20,635 nt of DNA from JBMNNU01 sp050942695 (GTDB taxonomy: Bacteria; Chloroflexota; UBA6077): the NCBI GenBank assembly GCA_050942695.1, contig JBMNNU010000021.1, positions 1 through 20,635 on the forward strand, read 5' to 3'. Numbering within the stretch: position 1 is the first letter of the stretch; every line of letters starts with the position of its first letter. The position numbers and the translations under genes are program-made. The notes beneath the pieces were generated by a model. The model made no database searches, was not told the DNA's origin, and saw only the letters and a program-made list of their open reading frames with translations. This document shows positions 1 through 7,314 of the stretch, one piece after another.

Positions 1-40
1 GGTCCTGAGTCCTAAGGACGGTTCTGAGTTCTGGGTTCTA
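1..40. repeat. degenerate heptamer tandem repeat (TCCTGAG family)
   Basis: Units read TCCTGAG, TCCTAAG, a degenerate unit, TTCTGAG and TTCTGGG, each 7 bp. The same unit recurs at 14281-14322 behind argF, so this is an interspersed family rather than a local accident. The array may continue to the left of the window. No coding potential is evident. Confidence 0.7.
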
Positions 41-42
41 TT

Positions 43-100
43 CCCTCTCCCCGAGGGAGGTTTCTCTCCCCTCTCCCTGTGGGGGAGGGGCCGGGGGTGG
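43..100. repeat. GC-rich palindromic interspersed repeat
   Basis: A C/T-rich arm at 68-77 (CCCCTCTCCC) faces a G-rich arm at 81-90 (GGGGGAGGGG) across a 3-nt loop and pairs at 9 of 10 positions. It is flanked by further CCGAGGGAGG and GGGGGTGGGG blocks. Elements of this look are common intergenic hairpins in GC-rich bacterial genomes, which is general knowledge and not a database match. Open frames across it give low-complexity peptides and are not genes. Confidence 0.6.
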
Positions 101-105
101 GGTCC

Positions 106-153
106 GTCTCCCCATCTCCCCGTCCCCGTGTCCCCGCGTCCCCGCGTCTCCGC
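106..153. repeat. 8-bp minisatellite, six units
   Basis: Six consecutive octamers: GTCTCCCC, ATCTCCCC, GTCCCCGT, GTCCCCGC, GTCCCCGC, GTCTCCGC. It directly follows the GC-rich palindrome, so the first 153 bases are a mosaic of three repeat types. The stretch 154-274 holds no recognisable gene, only the ribosome binding site of the next one. Confidence 0.75.
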
Positions 154-274
154 TGTGTAGTGGGCACACAGAATGCACCGGCAAAAACCCGGCCATGAAG
201 GGATGGCGCTGCTAATTCAAGGAGCAACCGTTGCCTTCTGGGTCCGCTGATAGAATTGGGCGAAGGAGGGCGCT

Positions 275-952
275 ATGGCCCAGGGTGGAAGTGCGCCGGT
301 TCAGGAAAGATATGTAGAGGTGCCATCGGGTGGAGTGAGCCTCAAGGGGATTCTGGCGGTGCCCGCCAACGCTGTCGGTGCGGTGCTATTTGCGCACGGG
401 AGTGGGAGCGGCCGATTCAGCCCTCGTAACAACTACGTGGCGAGGGTTCTCCAGGAAGCTGGAATCGCTACCCTCTTGATCGACCTTCTCACGGAAAAAG
501 AAGCTGAGGACCGGCGGCTAGTGTTCGACATCGGGCTGCTGAGCAACAGGGTAATGGATGCAGCCGCCTGGCTACGAGCAAACCGTGATACACAAGGTTT
601 GCCTGTCGGTTACTTTGGGGCAAGCACCGGTTCGGCAGCAGCTCTAAGAGCCGCTGCTCAAGAAGGAACGGCTGTGGCTGCAGTCGTCTCGAGAGGGGGG
701 CGACCAGACCTGGCTATAGACCAGTTGCCAAAGGTAACGGCGCCTACCTTACTGATCGTTGGCGGTGATGACGAGCCGGTGGTCGAATTGAATCGGGTCG
801 CTTACGATCAGCTTACTGGCCCCAAGGAGCTGGTGATAGTGCCGGAGGCTACCCATCTTTTCGAGGAGCCAGGTGCGCTGGAGGAGGTTGCGCGGCTAGC
901 TCGCGACTGGTTCACCAACCATTTCCAGCAGCGCTTACGACGGGCCGCATAA
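275..952 (+). CDS. alpha/beta hydrolase, dienelactone hydrolase family
   Basis: A 225-residue cytoplasmic hydrolase without signal peptide or membrane segment, a usual length for the family. The oxyanion-side HG motif is at residues 41-42 (HGSGSG). The nucleophile elbow G-A-S-T-G puts the catalytic serine at 117. The acid is probably Asp165 or Asp166 (GGDDEP), and the histidine is His194 (EATHLF). The ATG is preceded by GAAGGAGG at 262-269, which fixes the start. The substrate cannot be read from sequence; relatives cleave ester or lactone bonds, and dienelactone hydrolase itself normally has a catalytic Cys rather than Ser. The gene converges on glmL and is separated from it by a palindromic repeat that may stop transcription from both sides. 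The family call is firm, the function open. Confidence 0.85.
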   Translation: MAQGGSAPVQERYVEVPSGGVSLKGILAVPANAVGAVLFAHGSGSGRFSPRNNYVARVLQEAGIATLLIDLLTEKEAEDRRLVFDIGLLSNRVMDAAAWLRANRDTQGLPVGYFGASTGSAAALRAAAQEGTAVAAVVSRGGRPDLAIDQLPKVTAPTLLIVGGDDEPVVELNRVAYDQLTGPKELVIVPEATHLFEEPGALEEVARLARDWFTNHFQQRLRRAA

Positions 953-958
953 ACAATT

Positions 959-1037
959 AACCGCGGAGACACGGAGTACACGAAGATAACACGAAAAATT
1001 TCTGTGACAACTCCGTGCTCTCTGTGCCTCCGCGGTT
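959..1037. repeat. palindromic interspersed element between convergent genes
   Basis: Arms at 961-985 and 1011-1035 are imperfect inverted repeats with 20 of 25 positions matching, both starting from CCGCGGAG at the outer edge and extended by AA/TT. The loop is A/T-rich. It fills the gap between the hydrolase stop (952) and the glmL stop (1052). Its position suggests a shared 3'-end hairpin, but there is no clean T-run, so a terminator role is only inferred. Confidence 0.7.
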
Positions 1038-1051
1038 TGACACCTCATGGT

Positions 1052-2446
1052 TTACACTTCACGGAGGTGGCGCTTGGCTATCCGGAGAGCCTTATCGGGC
1101 GCTACGTTGGCCAGGAGACCGATAGCGTACAGGATATAGGGCGCGTCTACGAACATCTTGGGATCTCTGGGTCGCAGGGAGAGAGGGTCTTGCTCGTTGT
1201 AGACAGCCGACTCCAAAACCCGCTTCGGTGAATTACCCCAGGCGAATATGCCGCCGGTGCCGATCAGGCATCTCGCCTCCGTAAGATCTTTCCCGTGCTG
1301 GATATCGATCCGCCCGCAGGGGGTATAAGCCGACTCCAGGAATCCGGCGTGGCGGCGGACTGCAAGCTCCGTAGCCGCCCTGGCAAGCCCCAAATCCAGC
1401 GCCCGGCCGACCTCGTCCTGAGGCACCATCTCAGTATGGACTGTTCTGGACCGCACAGCGGTTTCTATCTCTACAGCGCTATCATCGAGCCCCGCATGCG
1501 CCAGAACCCCTCTTTTGCCTACGGCATCTACGATGGTGGTGGCGTTATACCGAATTCCGAGGTCCCCCTCCACCGTTCGCTTAGCGTAAGGCTCTGGAAT
1601 GCCCTTCAAGATCACCCCCTCTCGCCGCGGCCTTCCGTCACTTATTGAGTGGACATCGGTGGTGGCTCCACCCACATCTACCAGCACCAGCTCTCCCAAG
1701 CCCTCTTCCCCTTCAGCCCCATCGGCCAGAAGCCGAGCGGCGCTAAGCACTGCCATGGGAGTGGGCATCAGGATCTGTCCAACGAAGCTCTGAGCCCCAT
1801 CCAATCCCTTGGCCTGGATGATTCTCCGCATGAACAGCTCCCGGATGGTGGCGCGAGCCGGCTCCACGTTCAGCCGGTCCAACCCTGGGAGAACGTTCTC
1901 CGTTAGGATCGCTTCCTTGTCGCCACCTCGGAGGATAGCGTGTACTTCGTCGGAAACAGAGCGGTTTCCTGCCACTACTATAGGGGCTTTTATCGATGAT
2001 GCTGCCAACGCGGAGGCGTTACGGAGGATAAACTCGGAGTTGCCGCCATCCGTTCCACCGGCCAAGAGGATTAGATCAGGCGACGCAGACTCCAGTTGAA
2101 GGATATCCTGTTTGGTCAACGCGTAGGAGTAAACCGATATCAGCTTAGCCCCTGCTCCGAGAGCGGCCTGTTTGGCGGCCTCTGCTGTTAGCTCGGGCAC
2201 CAGGCCGATGGCAACCATCCTAAGACCTCCAGCCGCGCTGCTGCAAGCAAGACGCGTTGCCATCTGATCCGTTTTAAGGCCGGTTGCAGACTCCAGCTTC
2301 CGCAGGCCATCGTTGAGGCCGATCATGATGTCTGAACCGACCGTAGTGGGCGCTTGGGTGCGAGCTAGCAGTTCTTCGGAGTCCAGGTCGATGGCTGTTA
2401 CTTTCGTATATGTACTGCCGAAGTCGATCAGTAAAGCGATATCCAT
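1052..2446 (-). CDS. glmL: GlmL/MutL, ASKHA-fold ATPase of the glutamate mutase operon
   Basis: A 464-residue protein of the MutL family, found with adenosylcobalamin-dependent glutamate mutases and thought to act as a reactivating or chaperone ATPase for them. ASKHA nucleotide-binding motifs are visible: DFGST at residues 8-12 (phosphate 1), AGGTDGGN around 129-136, DVGGATTD at 257-264 (phosphate 2), and a late GTGG motif. I place the start at the ATG whose A is the last base of the glmE stop (TGATG overlap). A TTG two codons earlier would overlap glmE by 7 bp and is less likely. The overlap implies translational coupling. It is the last gene of the operon, ending just before the palindrome at 959-1037. 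The role of MutL is itself inferred in the literature rather than proven. Confidence 0.9.
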   Translation of the reverse strand: MDIALLIDFGSTYTKVTAIDLDSEELLARTQAPTTVGSDIMIGLNDGLRKLESATGLKTDQMATRLACSSAAGGLRMVAIGLVPELTAEAAKQAALGAGAKLISVYSYALTKQDILQLESASPDLILLAGGTDGGNSEFILRNASALAASSIKAPIVVAGNRSVSDEVHAILRGGDKEAILTENVLPGLDRLNVEPARATIRELFMRRIIQAKGLDGAQSFVGQILMPTPMAVLSAARLLADGAEGEEGLGELVLVDVGGATTDVHSISDGRPRREGVILKGIPEPYAKRTVEGDLGIRYNATTIVDAVGKRGVLAHAGLDDSAVEIETAVRSRTVHTEMVPQDEVGRALDLGLARAATELAVRRHAGFLESAYTPCGRIDIQHGKDLTEARCLIGTGGIFAWGNSPKRVLESAVYNEQDPLSLRPRDPKMFVDAPYILYAIGLLANVAPDKALRIAKRHLREV

Positions 2447-3885
2447 CAGCAACCATCCGCTACTGCCATCACGTCGTCGATCGCCATGTCAGGGCCAACC
2501 TCTCGCCCCTCACGTCGACCACGCTCAGCCAGTTTCTCCCTGTGGTACTCGGCGACGTGGGGTGGGAGCGGCAGGTTACCCGCCGCCAGATATCGGATGG
2601 CGCCGTTCGAGTCCAGAGCAGGCATTACCTTATGGGCGTTGTATTGGCTGGGCGACCAGGGGACATCCAGCACGCCTGCCTCGAAAGCCCTAACGGCACC
2701 GAGGGCTGGGTCCCCATCCCCCAATTCCAGCACCTTATCTACGATAGCGACAGCTTCATCCTCCAGCATACTCATCTCTAACTGGATTTCAGGTGAGTCG
2801 GGGTATCGAACCCCTTTTAGCAACCTGATCATCTCTTTTGTCACTCTGACTCCTGCCGCGTTCGCCTCTGCAGTAGGTACCCCAAAGGCTTCATGGACGG
2901 ACTTGGTCACGATAGCAGCAGCCCCGCTAAGCGCCGCGATGACACCCCCCTGGCAGATCACGCCGTAGGCTCGGGCCTCATCGGTAGGGAACGCTCCCAT
3001 CCATTGGTGGGTGATGGGGCAGATGAAGACGTCGGAGTGGTTGTAGCGCTCCAGATAGTGGCGGCAGACCTTCGTCAGCACCTTGAGTCCAGCTATGTCG
3101 TATGAAAGGCAGAGGGACTGGGCTAGCCCTACTCCGTAATGCTTGATCCCCTGTTCCGCTGCCAACAGGCTGTCTAGAGCGGCGATGGCGATACCCAGGC
3201 CGTGAGGGACGAGCGTGCCGGTTAAGAAGCCTGGCTGCTCTCTGTGGATCTTGATCCCTCGCTCAGTGTAATAGGAGACCAGCCTGTCCACATACTGGTA
3301 GTTGCGGATTCCCTGCTCTATCGGCATCGTCTTAGTGTAGGAGATGGTGTAGGCGATGCCGGAGCCGAGAAAGGCGGAGTAGCCCGCAGCCAGCACGGTT
3401 TCAGCGGTCAGCCTGGTCATGGAGGAGCCGGATAGCAGGATGATGGGGCGATCTACCGCCTCGATCACTTTCCGGCAAGCATCCTTACCGTGGCACACCA
3501 CCGGCAGACCGTTCAACATAGCGTGGCCCGCCTTCTCGCTCTCGTCGATGCCCCTCTGGGCGTTTGCGAACTGCTCGTTGCGGGTGTAGCTGTCGGTAGT
3601 TGTGGGCAGCAGGTCGGCTCCGCCCTCATCCTGGAGGCAACGCAACAGCTTGATGTGCCACTCCAGTATCGGCACCCCACCCCTAGGTTGCACCAGCGTT
3701 TTCCCACTTTCGTAGGAATCGCGGATCGTTTTCGCATAGTTCTTATGAGAAGGGATCTGCCGATGGTATTCAACGGCCTCATCAAGGTCGATCTGCGAAC
3801 CGGTGGGCCAGAGCGAGAGCGCACGCTGCCGCTCAGCCTCGAACTCTTCATCGGTTAACCTTCTGAAAGATATCGTACTTTTCAT
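2446..3885 (-). CDS. glmE: methylaspartate mutase epsilon-subunit homologue (GlmE/MutE), substrate uncertain
   Basis: A 479-residue TIM-barrel subunit that, with GlmS and adenosylcobalamin, interconverts glutamate and 3-methylaspartate in known systems (EC 5.4.99.1). Length and overall sequence fit the family closely. By hand alignment to the Clostridium cochlearium protein as I remember it, Arg68 and Arg102 match R66 and R100, Tyr179 and Tyr183 match Y177 and Y181, Glu216 matches E214, and Lys328 and Glu332 match the coenzyme-contacting K326 and E330. R149 corresponds to Leu151, H150 to Ser152 and E171 to Leu173. The first and third of these help hold the substrate, so glutamate may not be the substrate. 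The start overlaps the glmS stop as ATGA, so the two subunits are coupled. Family membership is firm; the mutase specificity is not. Confidence 0.9.
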   Translation of the reverse strand: MKSTISFRRLTDEEFEAERQRALSLWPTGSQIDLDEAVEYHRQIPSHKNYAKTIRDSYESGKTLVQPRGGVPILEWHIKLLRCLQDEGGADLLPTTTDSYTRNEQFANAQRGIDESEKAGHAMLNGLPVVCHGKDACRKVIEAVDRPIILLSGSSMTRLTAETVLAAGYSAFLGSGIAYTISYTKTMPIEQGIRNYQYVDRLVSYYTERGIKIHREQPGFLTGTLVPHGLGIAIAALDSLLAAEQGIKHYGVGLAQSLCLSYDIAGLKVLTKVCRHYLERYNHSDVFICPITHQWMGAFPTDEARAYGVICQGGVIAALSGAAAIVTKSVHEAFGVPTAEANAAGVRVTKEMIRLLKGVRYPDSPEIQLEMSMLEDEAVAIVDKVLELGDGDPALGAVRAFEAGVLDVPWSPSQYNAHKVMPALDSNGAIRYLAAGNLPLPPHVAEYHREKLAERGRREGREVGPDMAIDDVMAVADGC

Positions 3886-4304
3886 TCCTCGATCCCCAGA
3901 TCCTTCTTCAGGTCGGCTATCACCTCGGCTGGGCGTGTGCTGGGTGGATAGGCGCGGTTAAAGCCCATATCCAGGAAGATCTGGCGTACGGTTGGCCAAT
4001 CATGCTTCCCGACCACCAGATTGCCGCCGATGTACAGCACGATATCTCCAATCCCGGCTTCGATACATCGCTCCCTGAAGCCCCTGCAATCCAGATGGCC
4101 GTGGCCGTACAGTGATGACACCATGATGGCGTCGGCATCGGTTTCGATCGACGCTCGAATAAAATCTTCAGGCGGCGTCAGGGCTCCCAGGGCGTGAACC
4201 CGAAACCCCGCTTGCTCTAAAGCCATAGAAAGGATGCGGATGCCTACGTTATGGGCGTCCGCACCAATTACACCTGTGACGAGGGTTCTACGATCCTTGC
4301 TCAT
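3882..4304 (-). CDS. glmS: methylaspartate mutase sigma subunit (GlmS/MutS), B12-binding
   Basis: A 140-residue Rossmann-like cobalamin-binding subunit of the usual length. The base-off, His-on motif D-x-H-x-x-G is intact at Asp16, His18 and Gly21 (GADAHNVG). The SSLYG loop and the GGNLVVGK segment that cradle the nucleotide tail are also present, so B12 binding should be normal. It partners GlmE, whose start overlaps the glmS stop. First gene of the operon: the ATG lies about 25 bases downstream of the predicted transcription start, behind an AAGGAGGTG ribosome binding site at about 4317-4325. The short leader leaves no room for a cobalamin riboswitch. Confidence 0.93.
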   Translation of the reverse strand: MSKDRRTLVTGVIGADAHNVGIRILSMALEQAGFRVHALGALTPPEDFIRASIETDADAIMVSSLYGHGHLDCRGFRERCIEAGIGDIVLYIGGNLVVGKHDWPTVRQIFLDMGFNRAYPPSTRPAEVIADLKKDLGIEE

Positions 4305-4335
4305 GTATCGAAAGACACCTCCTTATTGGTAGCCC

Positions 4336-4364
4336 ACGATAGCAACTTGAACTTGTCATGTCAA
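4336..4364 (-). promoter_or_regulatory. sigma70-type promoter of glmSEL with overlapping dyad
   Basis: Reading the minus strand, TTGACA (4364-4359) and TATCGT (4341-4336) are separated by exactly 17 bp. A dyad TCATGT-CA-ACATGA (plus strand 4356-4369) is centred on the -35 box and could be an operator. The first 14 bases (TTGACATGACAAGT) match the kor promoter at 9921 at 13 positions. It starts transcription only 68 bp behind the upstream enolase-family gene, so glmSEL can be expressed independently. Confidence 0.6.
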
Positions 4365-4372
4365 CATGATAA

Positions 4373-5563
4373 TCATTCATATTTGTTATAGTTGACGGCG
4401 ATTGCGGCGAGGCGTTCGACGTTAGGTTTTAGATCGAAGCCGGAACGTACGATAATGCCTCCGTTTTTCACGGTAATGGGCTCGGACAGCAGCGTTTGCT
4501 GCAGCTTCATCAAGCCGTTCATCTCTCCCGCGGTCTCCAGTCCGGCTCTCAGGCTCGCGACTGCCTCGTGATATCCAGCTATCTCCCCACCCACTCCGTT
4601 GCCTAGCACCACCTTCAGGCCTAACCTCCGCGCTGTCTCGATCTGCTCTGCAAGCCTCCCGGCGCCGCCGGCTTTCATCAGCTTGAACTTGACGTATTGA
4701 GCACACTTCAACGCGGCGGAGCGCTCGATGTCGGCGCTGCTCAGTATCGATTCGTCCAGCATCAAGGGTACGGGAGAATCGGAGGCAAGCGCTACCTGGG
4801 ATTCCCAATCCCCGATGCCGAAGGGCTGCTCGAACAGCTCCACACATGCGGGGTCCAGCACGCGAACGAAACTGCGGGCTTCCTCCAGGGAATAGCCCTG
4901 GTTGGCATCGATTCGTATCCGCACCCCTGGGGTTTCGAGCGCCAACCTTTGCACCAGCTTAGCTCGCTCGATATCGCCATTCAGGTCGAAACCGACCTTA
5001 AGCTTTACGGTATCGTGGCCGTTTTTCACCCGATCCCAGAAGCTTGTTTCCAGCTCCTTTTCACTATCGCCGCTAAGAATACCCACCAGCGGCACGATGG
5101 ACTCATTTCCAGGGAGTGTGGGCAGCCTGCCCGTCCGTTCTCTTGTGGGCAAGTCGCCCGCGTTTCCAGCAGGTGTATCTCGGCCTTTATCGACATCACC
5201 CTGAGGCTCGTCTAGACTCTCCAGAGCTGTAATCAACGGTGTAACAGCGAATGGGTGGTTGATTGTAAGGGGAAGAAGTCGATCTATCTGTTCAGCCGGG
5301 GTGGAGCCCGTTGTCAATGGGGTATGAGTGCATAGAAGGTCCCAGATCTCATCCCCGGTTTCCGGCACGTAGCCATGGCAAGCGGTAGTTTCTCCCCAGG
5401 CTGACCTGCCGTCTTCCGTTTGTAGGTGAACCAAAAATGTATCGAAGGCATCGAAGCTGCCGAAGGCCAGGTGGTAAGGTTCTTTGAGAGGCTGCTTGAG
5501 ACGGTAGAGTTCTGCCGCGACGATGGGAGCTGGTTGAGTTGTTGGCTCTGTTGAGTTTTCCAT
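4373..5563 (-). CDS. enolase-superfamily enzyme (muconate cycloisomerase/dipeptide epimerase subgroup) with repeat-derived insert
   Basis: A 396-residue protein with the N-terminal capping domain and the TIM barrel of the enolase superfamily. KxK is at Lys187/Lys189 (VKLKVG), metal ligands are probably Asp219 (RIDANQ), Glu245 (LFEQP) and Asp270 (MLDES), and the opposite lysine is Lys294 in FKLMKAGG. A lysine pair is typical of dipeptide epimerases and muconate/o-succinylbenzoate enzymes that abstract an alpha proton from a carboxylate. Methylaspartate ammonia-lyase, the expected partner of glutamate mutase, is also in this superfamily but lacks this lysine pair, so it is not that enzyme. Residues about 117-153 do not look like the family: they are Gly/Pro/Arg-rich and derive from a palindromic repeat. 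Start ATG behind GAGGAGGAG. Substrate unknown; activity could be impaired. Confidence 0.8.
   Translation of the reverse strand: MENSTEPTTQPAPIVAAELYRLKQPLKEPYHLAFGSFDAFDTFLVHLQTEDGRSAWGETTACHGYVPETGDEIWDLLCTHTPLTTGSTPAEQIDRLLPLTINHPFAVTPLITALESLDEPQGDVDKGRDTPAGNAGDLPTRERTGRLPTLPGNESIVPLVGILSGDSEKELETSFWDRVKNGHDTVKLKVGFDLNGDIERAKLVQRLALETPGVRIRIDANQGYSLEEARSFVRVLDPACVELFEQPFGIGDWESQVALASDSPVPLMLDESILSSADIERSAALKCAQYVKFKLMKAGGAGRLAEQIETARRLGLKVVLGNGVGGEIAGYHEAVASLRAGLETAGEMNGLMKLQQTLLSEPITVKNGGIIVRSGFDLKPNVERLAAIAVNYNKYE
5117..5161. repeat. two palindromic repeat units inside a coding sequence
   Basis: Plus-strand units at 5117-5134 and 5144-5161 share TGTGGGCA, four variable bases, then GCCCG; 13 of 18 bases agree. 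Each is itself an inverted repeat (TGGGCA or GGGCA facing TGCCC or GCCC). They are 27 bp apart, so they remain in frame and encode AGDLPT and TGRLPT. This looks like an intergenic-type palindrome that became part of the enolase-family gene. Confidence 0.6.
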
Positions 5564-5739
5564 GTCTCCTCCTCAGTTCCACGTTCGATGCTGTTAGAAT
5601 GCCACTTAGCCGTAGCTATATTCTCCATAATCGGTTGAGCTTCAAGATGTGCTTGGACATCGCTGCGGCCTCGGTGCTGGAGAGTCTTGTGGGGGGTGCG
5701 ATCAAATTTTGCGAATAACTCAAATAGAGGTCGAGCTAA

Positions 5740-5775
5740 GGAGGGCGTCCGAACATCGGGCGCCCTCCCTTTTTT
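5740..5775 (+). terminator. intrinsic terminator oriented on the plus strand
   Basis: Arms 5740-5751 (GGAGGGCGTCCG) and 5757-5768 (CGGGCGCCCTCC) form a 12-bp stem with one T-G wobble and a 5-nt loop, followed by C and six Ts. This is a textbook Rho-independent terminator for plus-strand transcription, although both flanking genes are on the minus strand. Read from the minus strand it is still a stable hairpin 20 bases past the tctA stop, but is followed only by TTAGCTCG. The rest of 5564-5787 shows no gene. Confidence 0.75.
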
Positions 5776-5787
5776 GCTATAAGTTGT

Positions 5788-7305
5788 TCACGGTCCTACC
5801 GGTTTCTTGTTAGCAGCCATACGATCCGAGATCGATTTCCAGATCGGTATCAGGACCGCTATGATGCATAGAGCCATCACGACGGCGCAGACAGGCCGTG
5901 TGAAGAAGATGGTCCAATCGTTCCGATAGGAGATCATAGAGGTAATGAAGGCCGACTCGGCCAGCGGCCCCAGGATCGTACCGAGTACCAGTGGGGCTAT
6001 TGGGTAGTTGAACTTGCGCATGAAGTAGCCGATGATGCCGGCGCCGGCCATAATCCAGACGTCGGACATGCTATTGCGCAGAGCGTAGGAGCCGATGAAA
6101 CAGAACACCAGAATAAAGGTAGCGCAGATGGCCTCAGGCAGCTTCAGCACCTTCACAAAGATCGGGACCGCTAGTAAGCCACCTATCAGCATCAGGATGT
6201 TGGCGGTGTACTGTGCCGCGAAGATGGTATAGACCATCTCGGTGTTGGTTGTGAAGATCTGAGGGCCTGGCTGGATGCCGTGTAGCAGGAAGGCTCCCAG
6301 CATCACAGCGGGCGCCGCACCTCCTGGGATACCCAGCACCAGGAGCGGGATCATTGCCCCTCCGGTGGCTGCGTTGGCTGCACAGTTAGGAGCAGCCACA
6401 CCCTCCATAACACCGGTGCCGAGAAGCGCTCCCTTTTTGGTGTACTGTTTCTCTACACCATAAGACACGAAAGCAGCTACTGTCGCCCCGGCTCCAGGGA
6501 TCGCCCCGATGACGGTGCCGATGACGAAGGAGCGCGTTAATGGGCCCCACATGGAGAGGATTTCGCGGGGGGTCGGGAGGGAGGCCGCGGCTTTGTGTAT
6601 GGCAGATACGCTTTCCACCGGGAAGCGCATCTCCAGTCGGTCCAGCACCTCGCCCATGGCGTAGATTCCGATCATGACGGTGATGAAATCGACCCCGTCC
6701 CTCAGTATCGATGAGCCGAAGGTGAATCGCTCGGCGCCGTGAACGTCGTCGATTCCCACCGTTGCCACCAGAAGTCCTATGAACAGAGAGATCAGCGCTC
6801 CTCTCACTGAGGTAGTGCCTAGCACCGTTACGCTCGTGAGACCTAGGAGCACGATGACGAAGAACTCCGGTGATGAGAAGGAGAGGGCCACTCTGGCGAA
6901 CGGTGGCGAGAAGAAGCTGAGGACGATGGCGCTCAGGATGCCGCCGATTACCGATGTCACGATGGCTACTCCCAGCGCTTTAGCCGCCATTCCCTTTCGT
7001 GCCATCGGGTAGCCGTCCCACAGGGTTGGGACGTTCATAGGGTCGCCTGGAATGTTGAAGAGGATCGCTGTGATGGATCCTCCGAAGACCCCTCCATGGT
7101 AGCAGGCGGACATCAGGAGGATCGCCGCGGTGGCGTCCATGGTGTAGGTAAAGGGCAGCATCAGGATTACAGCCATCACCATGGTGACGCCCGGCAGGGC
7201 TCCCGCGATGAGACCTACTACCAGCCCTAGGGTCACCAAGAACATGTTTATGGGGGATAAGGCGTTGACGAAGCCGACCCCTAGATTCTGAAAGATTTCA
7301 ATCAT
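5788..7305 (-). CDS. tctA: TctA, large membrane subunit of a tripartite tricarboxylate transporter
   Basis: A 505-residue polytopic membrane protein, the normal length for TctA, with about a dozen hydrophobic segments. Family hallmarks are present near the N-terminus: GALPGVT at about residues 36-42, the YHGGVFGGS segment, and the FNIPGDP stretch. It forms the permease with TctB and receives substrate from the binding protein TctC, driven by an ion gradient. Start ATG at 7305 with GAGGT at 7312-7316, 9 bp after the tctB stop, so both are on one transcript. Last gene of the operon. The substrate is a carboxylate by family, but which one cannot be read from the sequence; citrate is only the type example. 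Confidence 0.92.
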   Translation of the reverse strand: MIEIFQNLGVGFVNALSPINMFLVTLGLVVGLIAGALPGVTMVMAVILMLPFTYTMDATAAILLMSACYHGGVFGGSITAILFNIPGDPMNVPTLWDGYPMARKGMAAKALGVAIVTSVIGGILSAIVLSFFSPPFARVALSFSSPEFFVIVLLGLTSVTVLGTTSVRGALISLFIGLLVATVGIDDVHGAERFTFGSSILRDGVDFITVMIGIYAMGEVLDRLEMRFPVESVSAIHKAAASLPTPREILSMWGPLTRSFVIGTVIGAIPGAGATVAAFVSYGVEKQYTKKGALLGTGVMEGVAAPNCAANAATGGAMIPLLVLGIPGGAAPAVMLGAFLLHGIQPGPQIFTTNTEMVYTIFAAQYTANILMLIGGLLAVPIFVKVLKLPEAICATFILVFCFIGSYALRNSMSDVWIMAGAGIIGYFMRKFNYPIAPLVLGTILGPLAESAFITSMISYRNDWTIFFTRPVCAVVMALCIIAVLIPIWKSISDRMAANKKPVGP

Positions 7306-7314
7306 GAACGTACC

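Noticed and set aside
12..227. Open frame on the minus strand across the repeat block
   Set aside because: The peptide is Gly/Arg/Thr/Pro-rich and is just the translation of the minisatellite and palindrome; it has no ribosome binding site.
4305..4372. Cobalamin riboswitch ahead of glmS
   Set aside because: Only 68 bases are available and they are taken up by the promoter and ribosome binding site; no conserved B12-box was seen.
4373..5563. Methylaspartate ammonia-lyase
   Set aside because: The expected partner of glutamate mutase, but the protein has KxK and FKLMKAGG lysines of the muconate/epimerase subgroup and does not resemble the ammonia-lyase N-terminus or active site.
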